DNA of 64,000 nucleotides from Betaproteobacteria bacterium (GTDB taxonomy: Bacteria; Pseudomonadota; Gammaproteobacteria; Burkholderiales; Rhodocyclaceae): the NCBI GenBank assembly GCA_012026885.1, contig VEPL01000007.1:276948-340947 (forward strand), written 5' to 3'. The notes under the pieces were generated by a model. That model worked only from the letters and a program-made list of their open reading frames with translations, was not told the DNA's origin and did not search any database. Within the stretch, counting starts at the first letter, position 1. The number at the start of each line of letters is the position of its first letter. A program made the translations under genes and the position numbers. Of the stretch, positions 26,098-36,324 are shown piece by piece.

Positions 26098-28689
26098 ATG
26101 CGCATCGACAAGTTCACCACCAAGTTCCAGCAGGCACTGGCCGACGCCCAGAGCCTGGCGGTCGGCAACGACCAGCAGTTCATCGAGCCGCCGCACCTGC
26201 TGCTCGCGCTGATCAACCAGGACGACGGCGGCACGCGCTCGCTGCTCGGGCGTGCCGGAGTCAACGTGCCGGCGCTCAAGAAGGATCTCGAGCAGGTTCT
26301 GACGCGGCTGCCGAAGGTCGAGGGCCATGGCGGCGACGTCTCGATCGGCCGCGACCTCGGCGGGCTGCTCAACCTGACCGACAAGGAAGCGCAGAAGCGC
26401 GGCGACCAGTTCATCGCCAGCGAGATGTTCCTGCTCGCCGTGTGCGACGACAAGGGCGAGGTGGGGCGCATCGCGAAGCAGCACGGATTGCAGAAGAAGG
26501 CGCTCGAGGCGGCCATCGAGACGGTGCGCGGCGGGCAGGGCGTCGATTCGCAGGAGGCCGAAGGCCAGCGCGAGGCGCTCGGCAAGTACTGCATCGATCT
26601 CACCGACCGCGCCCGCCAGGGCAAGCTCGACCCGGTAATCGGCCGCGACGACGAGATCCGCCGCGCCATCCAGATTCTGCAGCGGCGCACCAAGAACAAC
26701 CCGGTGCTGATCGGCGAGCCGGGCGTGGGCAAGACGGCCATCGTCGAGGGCCTGGCGCAGCGCATCGTCAATGAGGAAGTACCGGAGACGCTGAAAGGCA
26801 AGAAGGTGCTGGTCCTCGATATGGCCGGCCTCCTGGCCGGGGCCAAGTACCGCGGCGAGTTCGAGGAGCGCCTCAAGGCGGTACTGAAGGAAGTGGCGCA
26901 GGATGAAGGCCGCATCATCCTCTTCATCGACGAACTGCATACGATGGTCGGCGCCGGCAAGGCCGAGGGCGCCATCGACGCCGGCAACATGCTGAAGCCG
27001 GCGCTGGCGCGCGGTGAACTGCACTGCATCGGTGCCACGACGCTCGACGAATACCGCAAGTACATCGAGAAGGATGCCGCCCTGGAGCGCCGTTTCCAGA
27101 AGGTGCTGGTCGACGAGCCGAGCGTCGAATCGACCATCGCCATCCTGCGCGGCCTGCAGGAGCGCTATGAACTGCACCACGGGGTGGATATCACCGACCC
27201 GGCCATCGTCGCCGCGGCGGAACTTTCCCACCGCTATATCACCGACCGCTTCCTGCCGGACAAGGCCATCGACCTCATCGACGAGGCGGCGGCGCGCATC
27301 AAGATGGAAATCGACTCCAAGCCGGAGGTGATGGACAAGCTCGACCGCCGGATGATCCAGCTCAAGATCGAGCGCGAGGCGGTCAAGAAGGAGAAGGACG
27401 AAGCCTCGCTGAAGCGCCTCGGCCTGATCGAGGACGAACTGGTCAAGCTGCAGAAGGAGTATTCCGACCTCGAGGAAGTCTGGAAAGCCGAAAAGTCGGC
27501 CGTGCTCGGCTCGGCGCAGATCAAGGAGGAAATCGACAAGCTCAAGGCGCAGATGGCCGAATTGCAGCGCAAGGGGCAGTACGACAAGCTCGCCGAGCTG
27601 CAGTACGGCAAGTTGCCGCAGCTCGAGGCCCAGCTCAAGGCGGCGGATGCGGTCGACCCCGAAAAACCGGCCAAAAACAAATTGCTGCGCACGCAGGTCG
27701 GCGCCGAAGAGATCGCCGAGGTGGTCAGCCGTGCCACCGGCATCCCGGTCAGCAAGATGATGCAGGGCGAGCGCGAGAAGCTGCTGAAGATGGAAGAACG
27801 CCTGCACAAGCGGGTCGTCGGCCAGGACGAGGCCGTGCGCCTGGTCGCCGATGCCATCCGCCGTTCGCGCGCCGGGTTGTCCGACCCGAACCGGCCGTAC
27901 GGATCCTTCCTGTTCCTGGGCCCCACGGGCGTCGGCAAGACCGAGCTGTGCAAGGCGCTGGCCGAGTTCATGTTCGATTCCGAGGAACACCTGATCCGCA
28001 TCGACATGAGCGAGTTCATGGAGAAGCATTCGGTCGCCCGCCTGATCGGCGCGCCGCCGGGCTACGTCGGCTACGAGGAAGGCGGTTACCTGACCGAGGC
28101 GGTGCGCCGCAAGCCGTACAGCGTGATCCTGCTCGATGAAGTCGAGAAGGCCCACCCGGACGTCTTCAACGTGCTCCTGCAGGTACTCGACGACGGCCGC
28201 ATGACCGACGGGCAGGGCCGTACCGTGGATTTCAAGAACACGGTGATCGTCATGACCTCCAACCTCGGCAGCCAGATGATCCAGCAGATGGCGGGCGACG
28301 ATTACGGGGTGATCAAGATGGCCGTGATGGCCGAGGTCAAGAGTTACTTCCGGCCCGAGTTCATCAACCGCATCGACGAGGTCGTCGTCTTCCATGCGCT
28401 CGACGAGAAGCACATCGCCGGCATCGCCAAGATCCAGCTCGGCTACCTCGAACGGCGCCTGGCGCAGTTGGAGATGGGCCTGGTGGTAGAGGACACGGCG
28501 CTGGCCGAGCTGGCCCAGGCCGGCTTCGACCCGGTATTCGGCGCGCGGCCGTTGAAGCGCGCGATCCAGCAGCAGATCGAGAACCCGCTGGCCAAGGCGA
28601 TCCTGGAAGGGAAGTTCGCGCCGAAGGATACGGTCCGCGTCAGCTGCGATCCGGCGACCGGCGGCATCATGCGCTTCGCGAAGGATTGA
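26098..28689 (+). CDS. clpB: ATP-dependent disaggregase ClpB
   Basis: 863 residues, close to the usual 857-865. Hexameric AAA+ chaperone that pulls polypeptides from aggregates together with DnaK. Domains: N-domain (1-150), AAA-1 with GEPGVGKTA and Walker [11 protein letters not shown], coiled-coil middle domain (about 400-525, rich in KLEAQ residues; the presence of this M-domain separates ClpB from ClpA), AAA-2 with GPTGVGKTE and [14 protein letters not shown], and the pore loop [10 protein letters not shown] good GGGAG ribosome site precedes the ATG, and a sigma-32 promoter lies upstream. Confidence 0.97.
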   Translation: MRIDKFTTKFQQALADAQSLAVGNDQQFIEPPHLLLALINQDDGGTRSLLGRAGVNVPALKKDLEQVLTRLPKVEGHGGDVSIGRDLGGLLNLTDKEAQKRGDQFIASEMFLLAVCDDKGEVGRIAKQHGLQKKALEAAIETVRGGQGVDSQEAEGQREALGKYCIDLTDRARQGKLDPVIGRDDEIRRAIQILQRRTKNNPVLIGEPGVGKTAIVEGLAQRIVNEEVPETLKGKKVLVLDMAGLLAGAKYRGEFEERLKAVLKEVAQDEGRIILFIDELHTMVGAGKAEGAIDAGNMLKPALARGELHCIGATTLDEYRKYIEKDAALERRFQKVLVDEPSVESTIAILRGLQERYELHHGVDITDPAIVAAAELSHRYITDRFLPDKAIDLIDEAAARIKMEIDSKPEVMDKLDRRMIQLKIEREAVKKEKDEASLKRLGLIEDELVKLQKEYSDLEEVWKAEKSAVLGSAQIKEEIDKLKAQMAELQRKGQYDKLAELQYGKLPQLEAQLKAADAVDPEKPAKNKLLRTQVGAEEIAEVVSRATGIPVSKMMQGEREKLLKMEERLHKRVVGQDEAVRLVADAIRRSRAGLSDPNRPYGSFLFLGPTGVGKTELCKALAEFMFDSEEHLIRIDMSEFMEKHSVARLIGAPPGYVGYEEGGYLTEAVRRKPYSVILLDEVEKAHPDVFNVLLQVLDDGRMTDGQGRTVDFKNTVIVMTSNLGSQMIQQMAGDDYGVIKMAVMAEVKSYFRPEFINRIDEVVVFHALDEKHIAGIAKIQLGYLERRLAQLEMGLVVEDTALAELAQAGFDPVFGARPLKRAIQQQIENPLAKAILEGKFAPKDTVRVSCDPATGGIMRFAKD

Positions 28690-28708
28690 CCACGGCGCCT
28701 GCAAAATG

Positions 28709-28740
28709 AAAACGGCGAGGTGCGAACCTCGCCGTTTTTC
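28709..28740. terminator. Bidirectional rho-independent terminator between clpB and the DUF1254 gene
   Basis: A perfect 13-base-pair inverted repeat (28709-28721 with 28726-28738) around a GCGA tetraloop, flanked by A-run on the left and T-run on the right. It lies 20 bases after the clpB stop and before the convergent DUF1254 stop, so it can serve both strands. Confidence 0.9.
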
Positions 28741-28758
28741 GTTGCTGGGTCGGGCGCG

Positions 28759-30228
28759 TCAGCTCGCCTTGACCAGCGCCGGCGGTTGCCAGGTGCCTTC
28801 GCCGGCCGGCAGGATCGAGGGGTTCTCGGTCTTTGGCCAGTAGAGGCGCAGGACCAGGTAGATCGGCCCGTCCGGCGCTGGCAGCCAGTTGGACTCCTTG
28901 TCCTTGCCCGGCGAATCCTTCTGGATGTACAGCGTCAGGGAACCGTCCGCGTTCTTCTTCAAGTTCGGCAACATCGGCGAATTGATCAGGTAGCGGTTGA
29001 TCGGATTCTTGACCAGCAGCTGGCTCTTGCCGTCGTACATCGTGACCGACCAGAACGCGTTGACCGGCGGGAACTGGTCCTTGGCGAAGGTCAGCGTGTA
29101 TTTGTCCTTCGAGCCATCGAGCGGGGTACCGTCGGCGAGTGTCTTGGTCATCGGATACATGGCTTCGACCGCGTCGTTGCCGTAGATGCCGGCCCGTGCA
29201 GCGGCCGCCCGCAGCAGCCAGTCACCCTTGTAGAAGGCGCGATCGCCGAATGCCGAGCCGACATGCCAGCCGTTAATGTGCTTGCCGAGGCTGGCGACCT
29301 TCTCGTCGACCTTCTTGTCGCCTTCCTTCATGCCGAGGAGGATCGCCGCCTTGTGCTCGAGCGACAGATCCTTGAACGCGAATTTCTTGCCGGGGCCGAT
29401 GCCGATGCTGGCTAGCCTGGCACGGATCGCCTCCTCCTCGGGCCCGGCAGGTGCGAACTGCAGCGCAAGATCGAGGAAGTCTAAGAATTCGGTCTTGACC
29501 AGCTCCTTGTCGAACTTCGGCCAGGCAACTTCGGGCGCAGCGGGTGGCGCCGGCTGGTTCAGGAATGCCGACAGCGGCTGCACCTTGTAGCCGGCCTGCA
29601 CGGCCTCCACGTTGGGCATGTCCTTGGCGTCGAACAACTGGGTTCGGAAGACGGCCAGCGAGAAATCGGTGGTCGCCTGGAACACCTTCTTGATGCCCTG
29701 CGGCGCCTCGCCCTTCCAGCGCGGGCCGGCGATCAGGTAGCTGCCGGCGTCGCTGCCGGTGGCGCGGCTGCCGATATAGCCGTAATTGAAGGTGTTGCCA
29801 TCGTTGAGCATGACCGAGTAGTAGCGCTTGGGGTCGACCGCGGGGACCGATACCACCATGGGTTCGGCGCGCAGGTCGAGCCAGACCAGGGAATACGGCG
29901 TGTCGCTGTTGGGAGTGGGGATCGCCGTGTCCTCGTAGGTGAAGACGCGATGGCTGTTGGAAATCACGTTGAACGGTGCCTTCCATTGCCCCGAGTTCTT
30001 GTCGAGGACGAATTCGTACATCACGCCGTAATTCATGACGATCGGCAGTCCATAGACGAAGGCCTCCTCGGCGATCGCCTTGACTTCGGCAATGCCCGGG
30101 ACCGGTACGCCGGCAACCGCATCTTTTTTGGCGGCTTGGGAAACGGCGTCGTCCTTGCCGCCGCAGGCGGAGAGGAGCGCCAGGCAGATGGCGCCGCCGG
30201 CCAGTTTGGCCTTGTTGCTGATACGCAT
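28759..30228 (-). CDS. DUF1254/DUF1214 domain lipoprotein
   Basis: 489 residues. Signal peptide with lipobox LLSAC (C22), then GGKDD. The mature part has the DUF1254 domain (about 50-190: AFVYGLPIVMNYGVMYEF, NSDTPYSLVWLDLRAEPMVVSVPAV, YYSVMLNDGNTFNYGYIGSR) and a DUF1214 C-terminal domain (about 340-480: DQFPPVNAFWSVTMYDGKSQLLVKNPINRYLI, DGSLTLYIQKDSPG, NWLPAP). These proteins are widespread envelope proteins of unknown biochemical role. The ATG at 30228 has AAGGAG six bases upstream. Single gene, convergent with clpB. Confidence 0.9.
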   Translation of the reverse strand: MRISNKAKLAGGAICLALLSACGGKDDAVSQAAKKDAVAGVPVPGIAEVKAIAEEAFVYGLPIVMNYGVMYEFVLDKNSGQWKAPFNVISNSHRVFTYEDTAIPTPNSDTPYSLVWLDLRAEPMVVSVPAVDPKRYYSVMLNDGNTFNYGYIGSRATGSDAGSYLIAGPRWKGEAPQGIKKVFQATTDFSLAVFRTQLFDAKDMPNVEAVQAGYKVQPLSAFLNQPAPPAAPEVAWPKFDKELVKTEFLDFLDLALQFAPAGPEEEAIRARLASIGIGPGKKFAFKDLSLEHKAAILLGMKEGDKKVDEKVASLGKHINGWHVGSAFGDRAFYKGDWLLRAAAARAGIYGNDAVEAMYPMTKTLADGTPLDGSKDKYTLTFAKDQFPPVNAFWSVTMYDGKSQLLVKNPINRYLINSPMLPNLKKNADGSLTLYIQKDSPGKDKESNWLPAPDGPIYLVLRLYWPKTENPSILPAGEGTWQPPALVKAS

Positions 30229-30329
30229 TCGATTCTCCTTGGGGTTGGGGTCGCAAATATGCTACACGGATGGATGGCACGGCGATAGCCACCGACAGGG
30301 CGCCGTCAGGCTACGGATACCGGGCGCGC

Positions 30330-32375
30330 CTACATCAGGACCGCGAAGAGGCTGCTGTAGTCGTCCTGCCACGGTCGAAAGCCGGGAACGTCCGCGATAG
30401 CCTGGCTGTCCGCGAAGTTGTCATGCTGGAAAAGGCGGGCGTCCTGCGCGATGACCGCCCAGGTTGAGCGGAAGATGCCGCGGGAACGGTCGCCCTCGTA
30501 GTCGACGATGCGTACCGGCCGCTCCAGGTAGTCGGCAGCGCTCTTGATCACCGGTCGCAGGTCGAGGTAGCGATTGGTGATGTGTACCGCGAGGACGCCG
30601 TCTTCCTTGAGATGGCGGAAATAGAGCGCGAACGCCTGCCGGGTCAGGAGGTGGACGGGTACCGAATCCCCGGAGAAGGCATCGACCACCAGCACGTCGA
30701 ACTGCTGCGGCTTCTCGTTGGCCAGTTGCAGGCGGGCGTCGCCGATGACGATCTCGGTCTTGGCACTGGTTCCGGAGAGGAAGCTGAAGTGGCGGCGGGC
30801 CACGTCGATGACCAGCGGGTCGATGTCGTAGAGCCGGTAGGTGTCGTCGGGACGACCGTAGGTGGCGAGGGTCCCGATGCCGATCCCGACGACGCCGACG
30901 TGCAGCGAAGGGGATTGCGCTGCCTTGGCCAGCAGCGTCTTCCCGACACCGCTTTCCTGGCTGTAGTACGTCGTCGGCCGCTGCGCCAGTTCGGGGGCGA
31001 GAAACTGGCGGCCATGCGTGATCTGGCCATGCAGCATGGTGCGATACCCACCCTCGGGTACTGCGAAGACCTTCAGGGTGCCGTAGAAATTGCGCGCAAG
31101 CGCTTCGGCGCCGCTGTTTTCCTCGTGGTGATCGGCCGCGCGGACGGCGGCCAGCACCGCCAACGCCAGCGCGGCAAAGGCGATGGCGGCACGGCGTCGG
31201 GCGGGGCTGGCGAACTCGGTGCCGGGAATGACCGCGCAGGCCGCGACGATGCCGGCGAGGACGATGCCGATCGACAACTCGTAGTTGCTGTTGAAGGCAT
31301 AGGGGGCGACGACGCCGACGAAGAAGCCGCCGAGCGCGCCGCCGACCGCGAGCATCAGGAAATAGAGGGTGAGTTGCGTGGGGTGCGGCTGACGGCGGGC
31401 CAGTTCTCCGTGGCAAACCATGCAGACGACGAAAAAGGCGGCAAGGTTGAGCGGCATCGAGACCTGTATGGGCAGGCCGCTGATCCCGAGTGTCGGCAGC
31501 CAGGCGAGGATCGCGAGTGCGACGACGAGGAGCGGCAGGAAGAAGCGGCGCTGGTACCAGCCATGGCGCTCGAAGCAGAAAATGAACGAGAGCAGGTAGA
31601 GGGTCAGCGGGGCGACCCAGATAATCGGGATGGGCGCAATGTTCTCGGTCAGGAAGCTGGTGTCGGCAACCATCAGGATCGACGGACAGGCTGCCAGGGC
31701 TACCCAGAGCAGGGCATGTGCCGGGCGCAGGGGGCGGACTTCCCCGTCGTGGCGTGCTGTGAGGGGCACGCTCGCACGACCACGCCAGGCCAGCAGCCCG
31801 CAGGCGGCCGCGAACACGACGAAGAGCCCGGACCAGGCCAGCGACTGCCATCGGGTGGGCAGGAAGGGCTCGAAGGCGACGGGATAGGCTAGCAGGGCGA
31901 GCAGCGAACCGAAATTGGACAGCGCGAACAACCGGTAGGGCACGATCCCTGCCTGCTCGCGTGCGAACCACGCCTGGATGAGTGGCCCCGTTGTCGACAG
32001 CACGAAATAGGGAAGGCCGATCGATACGGCGAGCAGGCCGAGGATGCGCAGCGTCGGGTTCTCGGCGCCGGTCGGCTGCCACGCGTCGCTCGGCGCTATG
32101 GGGAGCAGCAGCAGGCTGAAGAGCAGCAGGGCGATGTGCAGCAGACTCTGTTGGCGGGGTTTCAATGAGCCGACGACCCAGTGCGAATACAGGTACCCGA
32201 GCAGCAGCGTCATCTGGAAGAAGAGCATGCAGGTGGTCCACACGGATGCGGACCCACCGAACCAGGGCAGGATCATCTTCCCGATCATCGGCTGCACCTG
32301 GAAAAGCAGGAAGGCGCTGAGGAAGATGGTCAGGCCGTAATGCAGCGTGAGGCGAAGATTGACGGGTTGTGTCAT
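30330..32375 (-). CDS. Membrane protein fused to a spermidine-synthase-like methyltransferase-fold domain
   Basis: 681 residues. The first about 410 residues hold roughly ten to twelve hydrophobic helices (beginning LTIFLSAFLLFQVQPMIGKMILPWFGG, a conserved start for this family). The C-terminal about 230 residues form a spermidine-synthase-like Rossmann domain: VGVVGIGIGTLATYGRPDD, YRLYDIDPLVIDVARRHF, DVLVVDAFSGDSVPVHLLT. Such fused MFS/spermidine-synthase-like proteins are common in proteobacteria but their product is not established; aminopropyl transfer or another SAM-type reaction in the cytosol is possible. Flanked by unrelated envelope genes. Confidence 0.85.
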   Translation of the reverse strand: MTQPVNLRLTLHYGLTIFLSAFLLFQVQPMIGKMILPWFGGSASVWTTCMLFFQMTLLLGYLYSHWVVGSLKPRQQSLLHIALLLFSLLLLPIAPSDAWQPTGAENPTLRILGLLAVSIGLPYFVLSTTGPLIQAWFAREQAGIVPYRLFALSNFGSLLALLAYPVAFEPFLPTRWQSLAWSGLFVVFAAACGLLAWRGRASVPLTARHDGEVRPLRPAHALLWVALAACPSILMVADTSFLTENIAPIPIIWVAPLTLYLLSFIFCFERHGWYQRRFFLPLLVVALAILAWLPTLGISGLPIQVSMPLNLAAFFVVCMVCHGELARRQPHPTQLTLYFLMLAVGGALGGFFVGVVAPYAFNSNYELSIGIVLAGIVAACAVIPGTEFASPARRRAAIAFAALALAVLAAVRAADHHEENSGAEALARNFYGTLKVFAVPEGGYRTMLHGQITHGRQFLAPELAQRPTTYYSQESGVGKTLLAKAAQSPSLHVGVVGIGIGTLATYGRPDDTYRLYDIDPLVIDVARRHFSFLSGTSAKTEIVIGDARLQLANEKPQQFDVLVVDAFSGDSVPVHLLTRQAFALYFRHLKEDGVLAVHITNRYLDLRPVIKSAADYLERPVRIVDYEGDRSRGIFRSTWAVIAQDARLFQHDNFADSQAIADVPGFRPWQDDYSSLFAVLM

Positions 32376-32473
32376 GGGCCGTGCGAAAGGATGGCAGTCG
32401 CCGGCATGCTAGCAAGAAACCGGCCATTCTCCCGCATGTCATGGAGGCGGGCTGGCGGATCCTGGGTGCCGCG

Positions 32474-33805
32474 TTAGTGGCGGGTCCGGAAGGGGGCCCA
32501 GTATTCCGTGGGAGCGCACGTCTGTCCGCGCCGTGGGGCGCAGGAGGCAGCGGCCCACTCGGTGACGCGCTGGCGGCCGTCCAGTTCGAACCGCGCGCGC
32601 ACCCGCCACAAGTACGCTGTGGCGGGCTCGAGGACTGTCTCCAGCCTGTGTTCCGGCTGCGGCAGGCGCGAGCGGGAATAGAAGGCCGTGCCGGGTTGGG
32701 GAGTGGTGTCGCGAGCCACTTCGATGTCGTAGGCGACATTCTTTACCCGGGCCGTTTCCTCCGGCGCCACGGCGGTGTCCACGCTGCGCGGGAATGCTTC
32801 CCAGCGTAGGGTCGGGGTCAGCGTATAGACTTCCGGCACCCGGCCCAGTGCGCTGTGGTCCGGCTTCGGGTCACGTGGCTCGAGACCGGAGAAGCCCATG
32901 GGGCCGACCTCCCAGCGCGGGTCGCGACTCGGGAAGGGATAGAGCATGAAAACCGTTTCGGCGATCTGTGTCGCAAGGTTCCGGTATCCGCGCTCGAGTT
33001 CCCGGACGAATGCGGCCGCGCCGGCACCGCCCCATCCCTGGAGATCGTAGCGCTCTCCTCTGTACTGGAAGGCGTTGTGATAACGGGCTTCGTTATCGGC
33101 GAGTGAGACGATGCGAACGCTGGCCCCCATCAGCAATTGGGATGGCGTGTTGATGCCTTCGCCAACGGTGGCGATCGTATGGAGGTCCGTCTCGAGAACG
33201 CTGTCGAGTCCCAGGCCGGCGAAGGCGGGATAGGTATGCTCGGCACTGGTTGTCGGCCGCGCGTCGGCGGGCAACACGTACACGGTTGATCCAGACGCGG
33301 TAGCGGCTTGCTCGACGCTGGTGCGGAGCAGTTCCTGCAGTGCGCGTGACTCGATGGCACCCATGATCGCCTGCTCGTTTTGCGCGACGGTCTCCTCGGA
33401 TGGCGCCCGGAGAGCGCCGATGATGCCACCGACCGGTGGTGCAAGAACGAGGCATCCGCCACCGATCGCCAACAGGAGCAGCCCGCAGAAGGCATCCCCG
33501 CCGCAGCCCTGCGCACCACCGAGCAACAACTCGCCGCATCCGCTCAGTCCCTTCTTGGCGAGGGTGGCCGCGCCATCGCCTTTGCTACGCGCGTATCCCG
33601 ACAGCGTCACGTTGGGTGCAGAACTGGCGGCGACGATTGCCACGTTGCGCACTAGGTCGGGGTCGGGGATATAGGGCGCGATATCCTGCCGTGGCGCCGT
33701 TGCACATCCGGCAATGAGCGAGATGCACAACAACAGTGCGCTCCCGCGGCGCGACCGTGCGCCACGTACTATCCGGTCCGACAATTCGGGCTGACTGCTC
33801 ACCAT
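32474..33805 (-). CDS. Large lipoprotein of unknown function
   Basis: 443 residues from the ATG at 33805, which has GGAG nine bases upstream; an ATG 11 codons earlier lacks this. The N-terminus has a positively charged region (RGARSRRGS), hydrophobic stretch and lipobox LIAGC, then TAPRQDIAPYIPDPDLVRN. A glycine-rich hydrophobic segment (about residues 105-135) could re-enter the membrane. The C-terminal region (about 320-443) resembles a fibronectin/Ig-like domain with repeated PTLRWEAFP and AYLWRVRARFEL motifs and two cysteines (SCAPRRGQTC). I do not recognise a family. Monocistronic, divergent from DUF1684. Confidence 0.72.
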   Translation of the reverse strand: MVSSQPELSDRIVRGARSRRGSALLLCISLIAGCATAPRQDIAPYIPDPDLVRNVAIVAASSAPNVTLSGYARSKGDGAATLAKKGLSGCGELLLGGAQGCGGDAFCGLLLLAIGGGCLVLAPPVGGIIGALRAPSEETVAQNEQAIMGAIESRALQELLRTSVEQAATASGSTVYVLPADARPTTSAEHTYPAFAGLGLDSVLETDLHTIATVGEGINTPSQLLMGASVRIVSLADNEARYHNAFQYRGERYDLQGWGGAGAAAFVRELERGYRNLATQIAETVFMLYPFPSRDPRWEVGPMGFSGLEPRDPKPDHSALGRVPEVYTLTPTLRWEAFPRSVDTAVAPEETARVKNVAYDIEVARDTTPQPGTAFYSRSRLPQPEHRLETVLEPATAYLWRVRARFELDGRQRVTEWAAASCAPRRGQTCAPTEYWAPFRTRH

Positions 33806-33932
33806 TGCCAGTGCTCCACAACCGCATGCGTTCAGCATACACCGGTGCGGTGTCCGGGTTTAGGTTCCATGTTCGACGTTTGGCTGACGAGTCGGGAGAT
33901 AATGCTGCCATTGTCGATCGGAGTACCCACCT

Positions 33933-34709
33933 ATGCAGGATTGGCAGGCGTGGCGCAATGCGCGGAATGGCGAGTTGGCCAGTCCGGACAGTTGGCTTGG
34001 GCTGACCGGGCTTTTCTGGCTCGAGCATGGGCTCAACAGTGTCGGAAGCGACCCGGCATCAGCGGTGATCCTGCCGGATGGACCTCCGCGCCTCGGCGAG
34101 GTCGAATGGTCTGGCGGTGCGATCACTTGGCGGCCGCTCAGCGCACCGGCACAACCCTTGGCCAGCGACGCCGGTGGCGATCCAACAGTTGTTGTTAACC
34201 GGAATTCGGCATTTTTCGTGGTCGACCGCGACGGGCGCCTCGCCGTTCGTGTACGGGACCTGGCTTGGGCGGCGAAACGTATGTTCGCGGGCGTGTCCTG
34301 TTTCGACTATGACCCCGCTTGGCGGATCGATGCGGCGTGGGAGCGCTTGCCCGAGCCGCTCTCTCTGGAAGTCCCGAACGTGACCGGGGAACTGAAGCCG
34401 GTGATGGTCGACCATCGGGCGACGTTTGTCGTGGCCGGCGAAAAGGTCGAAATGCTGCCGATGGCAGTGGGTGCGGCGGAGGTGTTCTTCGTTTTCCGTG
34501 ATCGCACCAGCGGTCGTGAAACCTACGGCGCCGGACGCTTCCTCAAGGCATCCGTTCCGGTCGACGGCCGGATCACAGTGGATTTCAACTTCGCCTACAA
34601 CCCGCCCTGCGCCTTCACCGCCTTTGCCACCTGCCCGCTGCCGCCGCCGGAGAACTGGCTGCCCTTTGCGGTGCCGGCGGGGGAGAAGAAGTGGGCGGAA
34701 GGCGCCTGA
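33933..34709 (+). CDS. DUF1684 family protein
   Basis: 258 residues, no signal peptide. The DUF1684 pattern is clear: SWLGLTGLFWLEHG at the N-terminus (about 20-33), a central beta-rich domain, and the C-terminal signature DFNFAYNPPCAFTAFATCPLPPP (about 214-236), which contains the conserved Asn-Pro-Pro-Cys and Cys-Pro-Leu-Pro motif. Predicted beta-sandwich of unknown biochemistry. GGAG eight bases upstream of the ATG at 33933. Stands alone between two minus-strand genes. Confidence 0.88.
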   Translation: MQDWQAWRNARNGELASPDSWLGLTGLFWLEHGLNSVGSDPASAVILPDGPPRLGEVEWSGGAITWRPLSAPAQPLASDAGGDPTVVVNRNSAFFVVDRDGRLAVRVRDLAWAAKRMFAGVSCFDYDPAWRIDAAWERLPEPLSLEVPNVTGELKPVMVDHRATFVVAGEKVEMLPMAVGAAEVFFVFRDRTSGRETYGAGRFLKASVPVDGRITVDFNFAYNPPCAFTAFATCPLPPPENWLPFAVPAGEKKWAEGA

Positions 34710-34721
34710 GCACCGCCGCCT

Positions 34722-35066
34722 TCAGCGGCCCATGCGCCGGTTGTAGGCCTGCGTGAAGGCGCCGTTGAGGCCCTGGTCCTGCGGACCGAGGTTCTTGGCG
34801 TCGAAGACTACGCGCAGGCTGCCGTCGGCTTGCGGGAGCACCGAGATGAAGACGTCGGCGGCATTGCGCCGGCCGGTGATCAAGCCGGTGCTGCGATCGG
34901 CCCGGCTGATCGCGATGCCGACGTCGCGGGCGGCGTCCTGGGCCGCGTTCCACGAGCGGTCGAAACTGGCCGGGACGGTGGTTTGGGTCGCGACCGGGTA
35001 GGCGACGCAGCCGGCGAGCGGGAGCGCCAGGGCGAAGCAGAGCAGAGTACGTTTCAGTCGGTTCAT
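34722..35066 (-). CDS. Small lipoprotein of unknown function
   Basis: 114 residues from the ATG at 35066 with GGAG nine bases upstream. Signal peptide with lipobox PLAGC (C20), followed by a compact domain: SFDRSWNAAQDAARDVGIAISRADRSTGLITGRRN, a pattern seen in DUF3568-like and BamC/NlpB-like small envelope proteins with an alpha-beta fold. Ends 13 bases after the DUF1684 stop on the other strand. It follows the lytic transglycosylase gene after a 13-base gap and is probably cotranscribed. Confidence 0.75.
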   Translation of the reverse strand: MNRLKRTLLCFALALPLAGCVAYPVATQTTVPASFDRSWNAAQDAARDVGIAISRADRSTGLITGRRNAADVFISVLPQADGSLRVVFDAKNLGPQDQGLNGAFTQAYNRRMGR

Positions 35067-35079
35067 TCGGGAAACTCCT

Positions 35080-36324
35080 TCAGCGGTTGGCAGTGCTTTC
35101 GGCGCGCAGCGCGCGCAGGATCTTCTGGCCGCCCCGTCCGGTGGCGTCCTGGCCGAGGCGGGCCTGCTCGAGCTTGATGGCGGCGCGGCTCCGGTCGCCG
35201 AGGGCGCCGTCGATCTCGCCGATGTCATGGCCGCGGGCGGTGAGCAGGGTCTGCAATTCGCGGCGCTCGGCGCGCGACAGGCCGGGGTCGTCGGTTGGCC
35301 ACGGGGTCGCGAAGTGCCCGCCACCGCGCAGGCGGTCGGACAGATGGGCGATGGCCAGCGCATAGCTTTCGGCCGCGTTGTAGCCGTAGATCACGTCGAA
35401 GTTTCGGGTGACGAGGAAGGCAGGGCCACGCGCGCCGGCCGGCAACAGAATGGCGGTCTTGTCACCGCTGGCCAGACCGGATCTGGCCATTGGCGAGCCG
35501 TCGACCGCGACGATACCCATCGCGCCCCAGTCGGCCAGCGGGCGCTTCTGCTTGCGCCCGGCGAGCGCGGCGTCGAAGCCGGCCGGCAGGCGTACCTCGA
35601 AGCCCCAGGGCTGCCCGGTCTGCCAGCCGCCGCGGCGCAGGAAATTGGCCGTCGAGGCGAGCGCGTCGGTGCTGTTGTCGACTAGGTCACGGCGCCCATC
35701 GCCGTCGAAATCGACGGCCAGGCGCTCATAGGTGGCCGGCATGAACTGGGTGTGGCCGAAGGCGCCGGCCCAGGAACCGTTCAGGCGCTCGGGCGCGATG
35801 TCGCCGCGCTGGAGAATGCGCAGGGCGGCGAAGAACTCGCCGCGGAAATAGTCCTGCCTGCGTCCGAAGCAGGAGAGGGTGCCGAGCGCCGAAACCAGCG
35901 GGTACTTGCCGGTGATGCGCCCGTAGTTGCTCTCGACGCCCCAGACGGCGACCACGGTGGCCGGGTCGACGCCGTAGGCGGCCTCGACTTTCTGCAGCAC
36001 CGCACGGTGCTCGGCGAGCATGGCCATGCCGTCGGCCACGCGCTCGTCATCGACGAGTCCGGCCAGGTAGTCCCAGATGGGCAGGCGAAACTCGGGCTGG
36101 TAATCGAGCTTCTCGAGCACCGTCGCATCGAAGCGGGCATCCCGCGTGAATTGCCGATAGGCGGCGGTATCGATGCCGGCCTTCTGCGCGGCCGGCTGCA
36201 GGCGGCCGACGCAGGCTTCCAGCTCGCCCTGCGTCTGCCCGCGCACGTGCGAGACGCAACCGGCGAGGAGGACGAAAAGCGCAAGGGCGGCGAGGCGCGG
36301 TAGCACGCGCTCAGGCGATCGCAT
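35080..36324 (-). CDS. Lytic murein transglycosylase B family lipoprotein with peptidoglycan-binding domain
   Basis: 414 residues. Lipobox LLAGC (about C22). The MltB-type catalytic domain (about 40-330) has VWGVESNYGRITGKYPLVSAL, where the Glu is the catalytic acid, GAFGHTQFMPATY, and VDFDGDGRRDLVDN, which is typical of this family. The C-terminus (about 350-410: LSRAERRELQTLLTARGHDIGEIDGALG) is a PG_binding_1 domain. It cleaves glycan strands to 1,6-anhydro ends in the periplasm. Its ATG lies inside the 3' end of the aminotransferase gene (14-base overlap). Confidence 0.93.
   Translation of the reverse strand: MRSPERVLPRLAALALFVLLAGCVSHVRGQTQGELEACVGRLQPAAQKAGIDTAAYRQFTRDARFDATVLEKLDYQPEFRLPIWDYLAGLVDDERVADGMAMLAEHRAVLQKVEAAYGVDPATVVAVWGVESNYGRITGKYPLVSALGTLSCFGRRQDYFRGEFFAALRILQRGDIAPERLNGSWAGAFGHTQFMPATYERLAVDFDGDGRRDLVDNSTDALASTANFLRRGGWQTGQPWGFEVRLPAGFDAALAGRKQKRPLADWGAMGIVAVDGSPMARSGLASGDKTAILLPAGARGPAFLVTRNFDVIYGYNAAESYALAIAHLSDRLRGGGHFATPWPTDDPGLSRAERRELQTLLTARGHDIGEIDGALGDRSRAAIKLEQARLGQDATGRGGQKILRALRAESTANR

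Noticed and set aside
26071..28704. 877-residue minus-strand open frame opposite clpB
   Set aside because: Antisense shadow of clpB in GC-rich DNA; no motif and no ribosome site.
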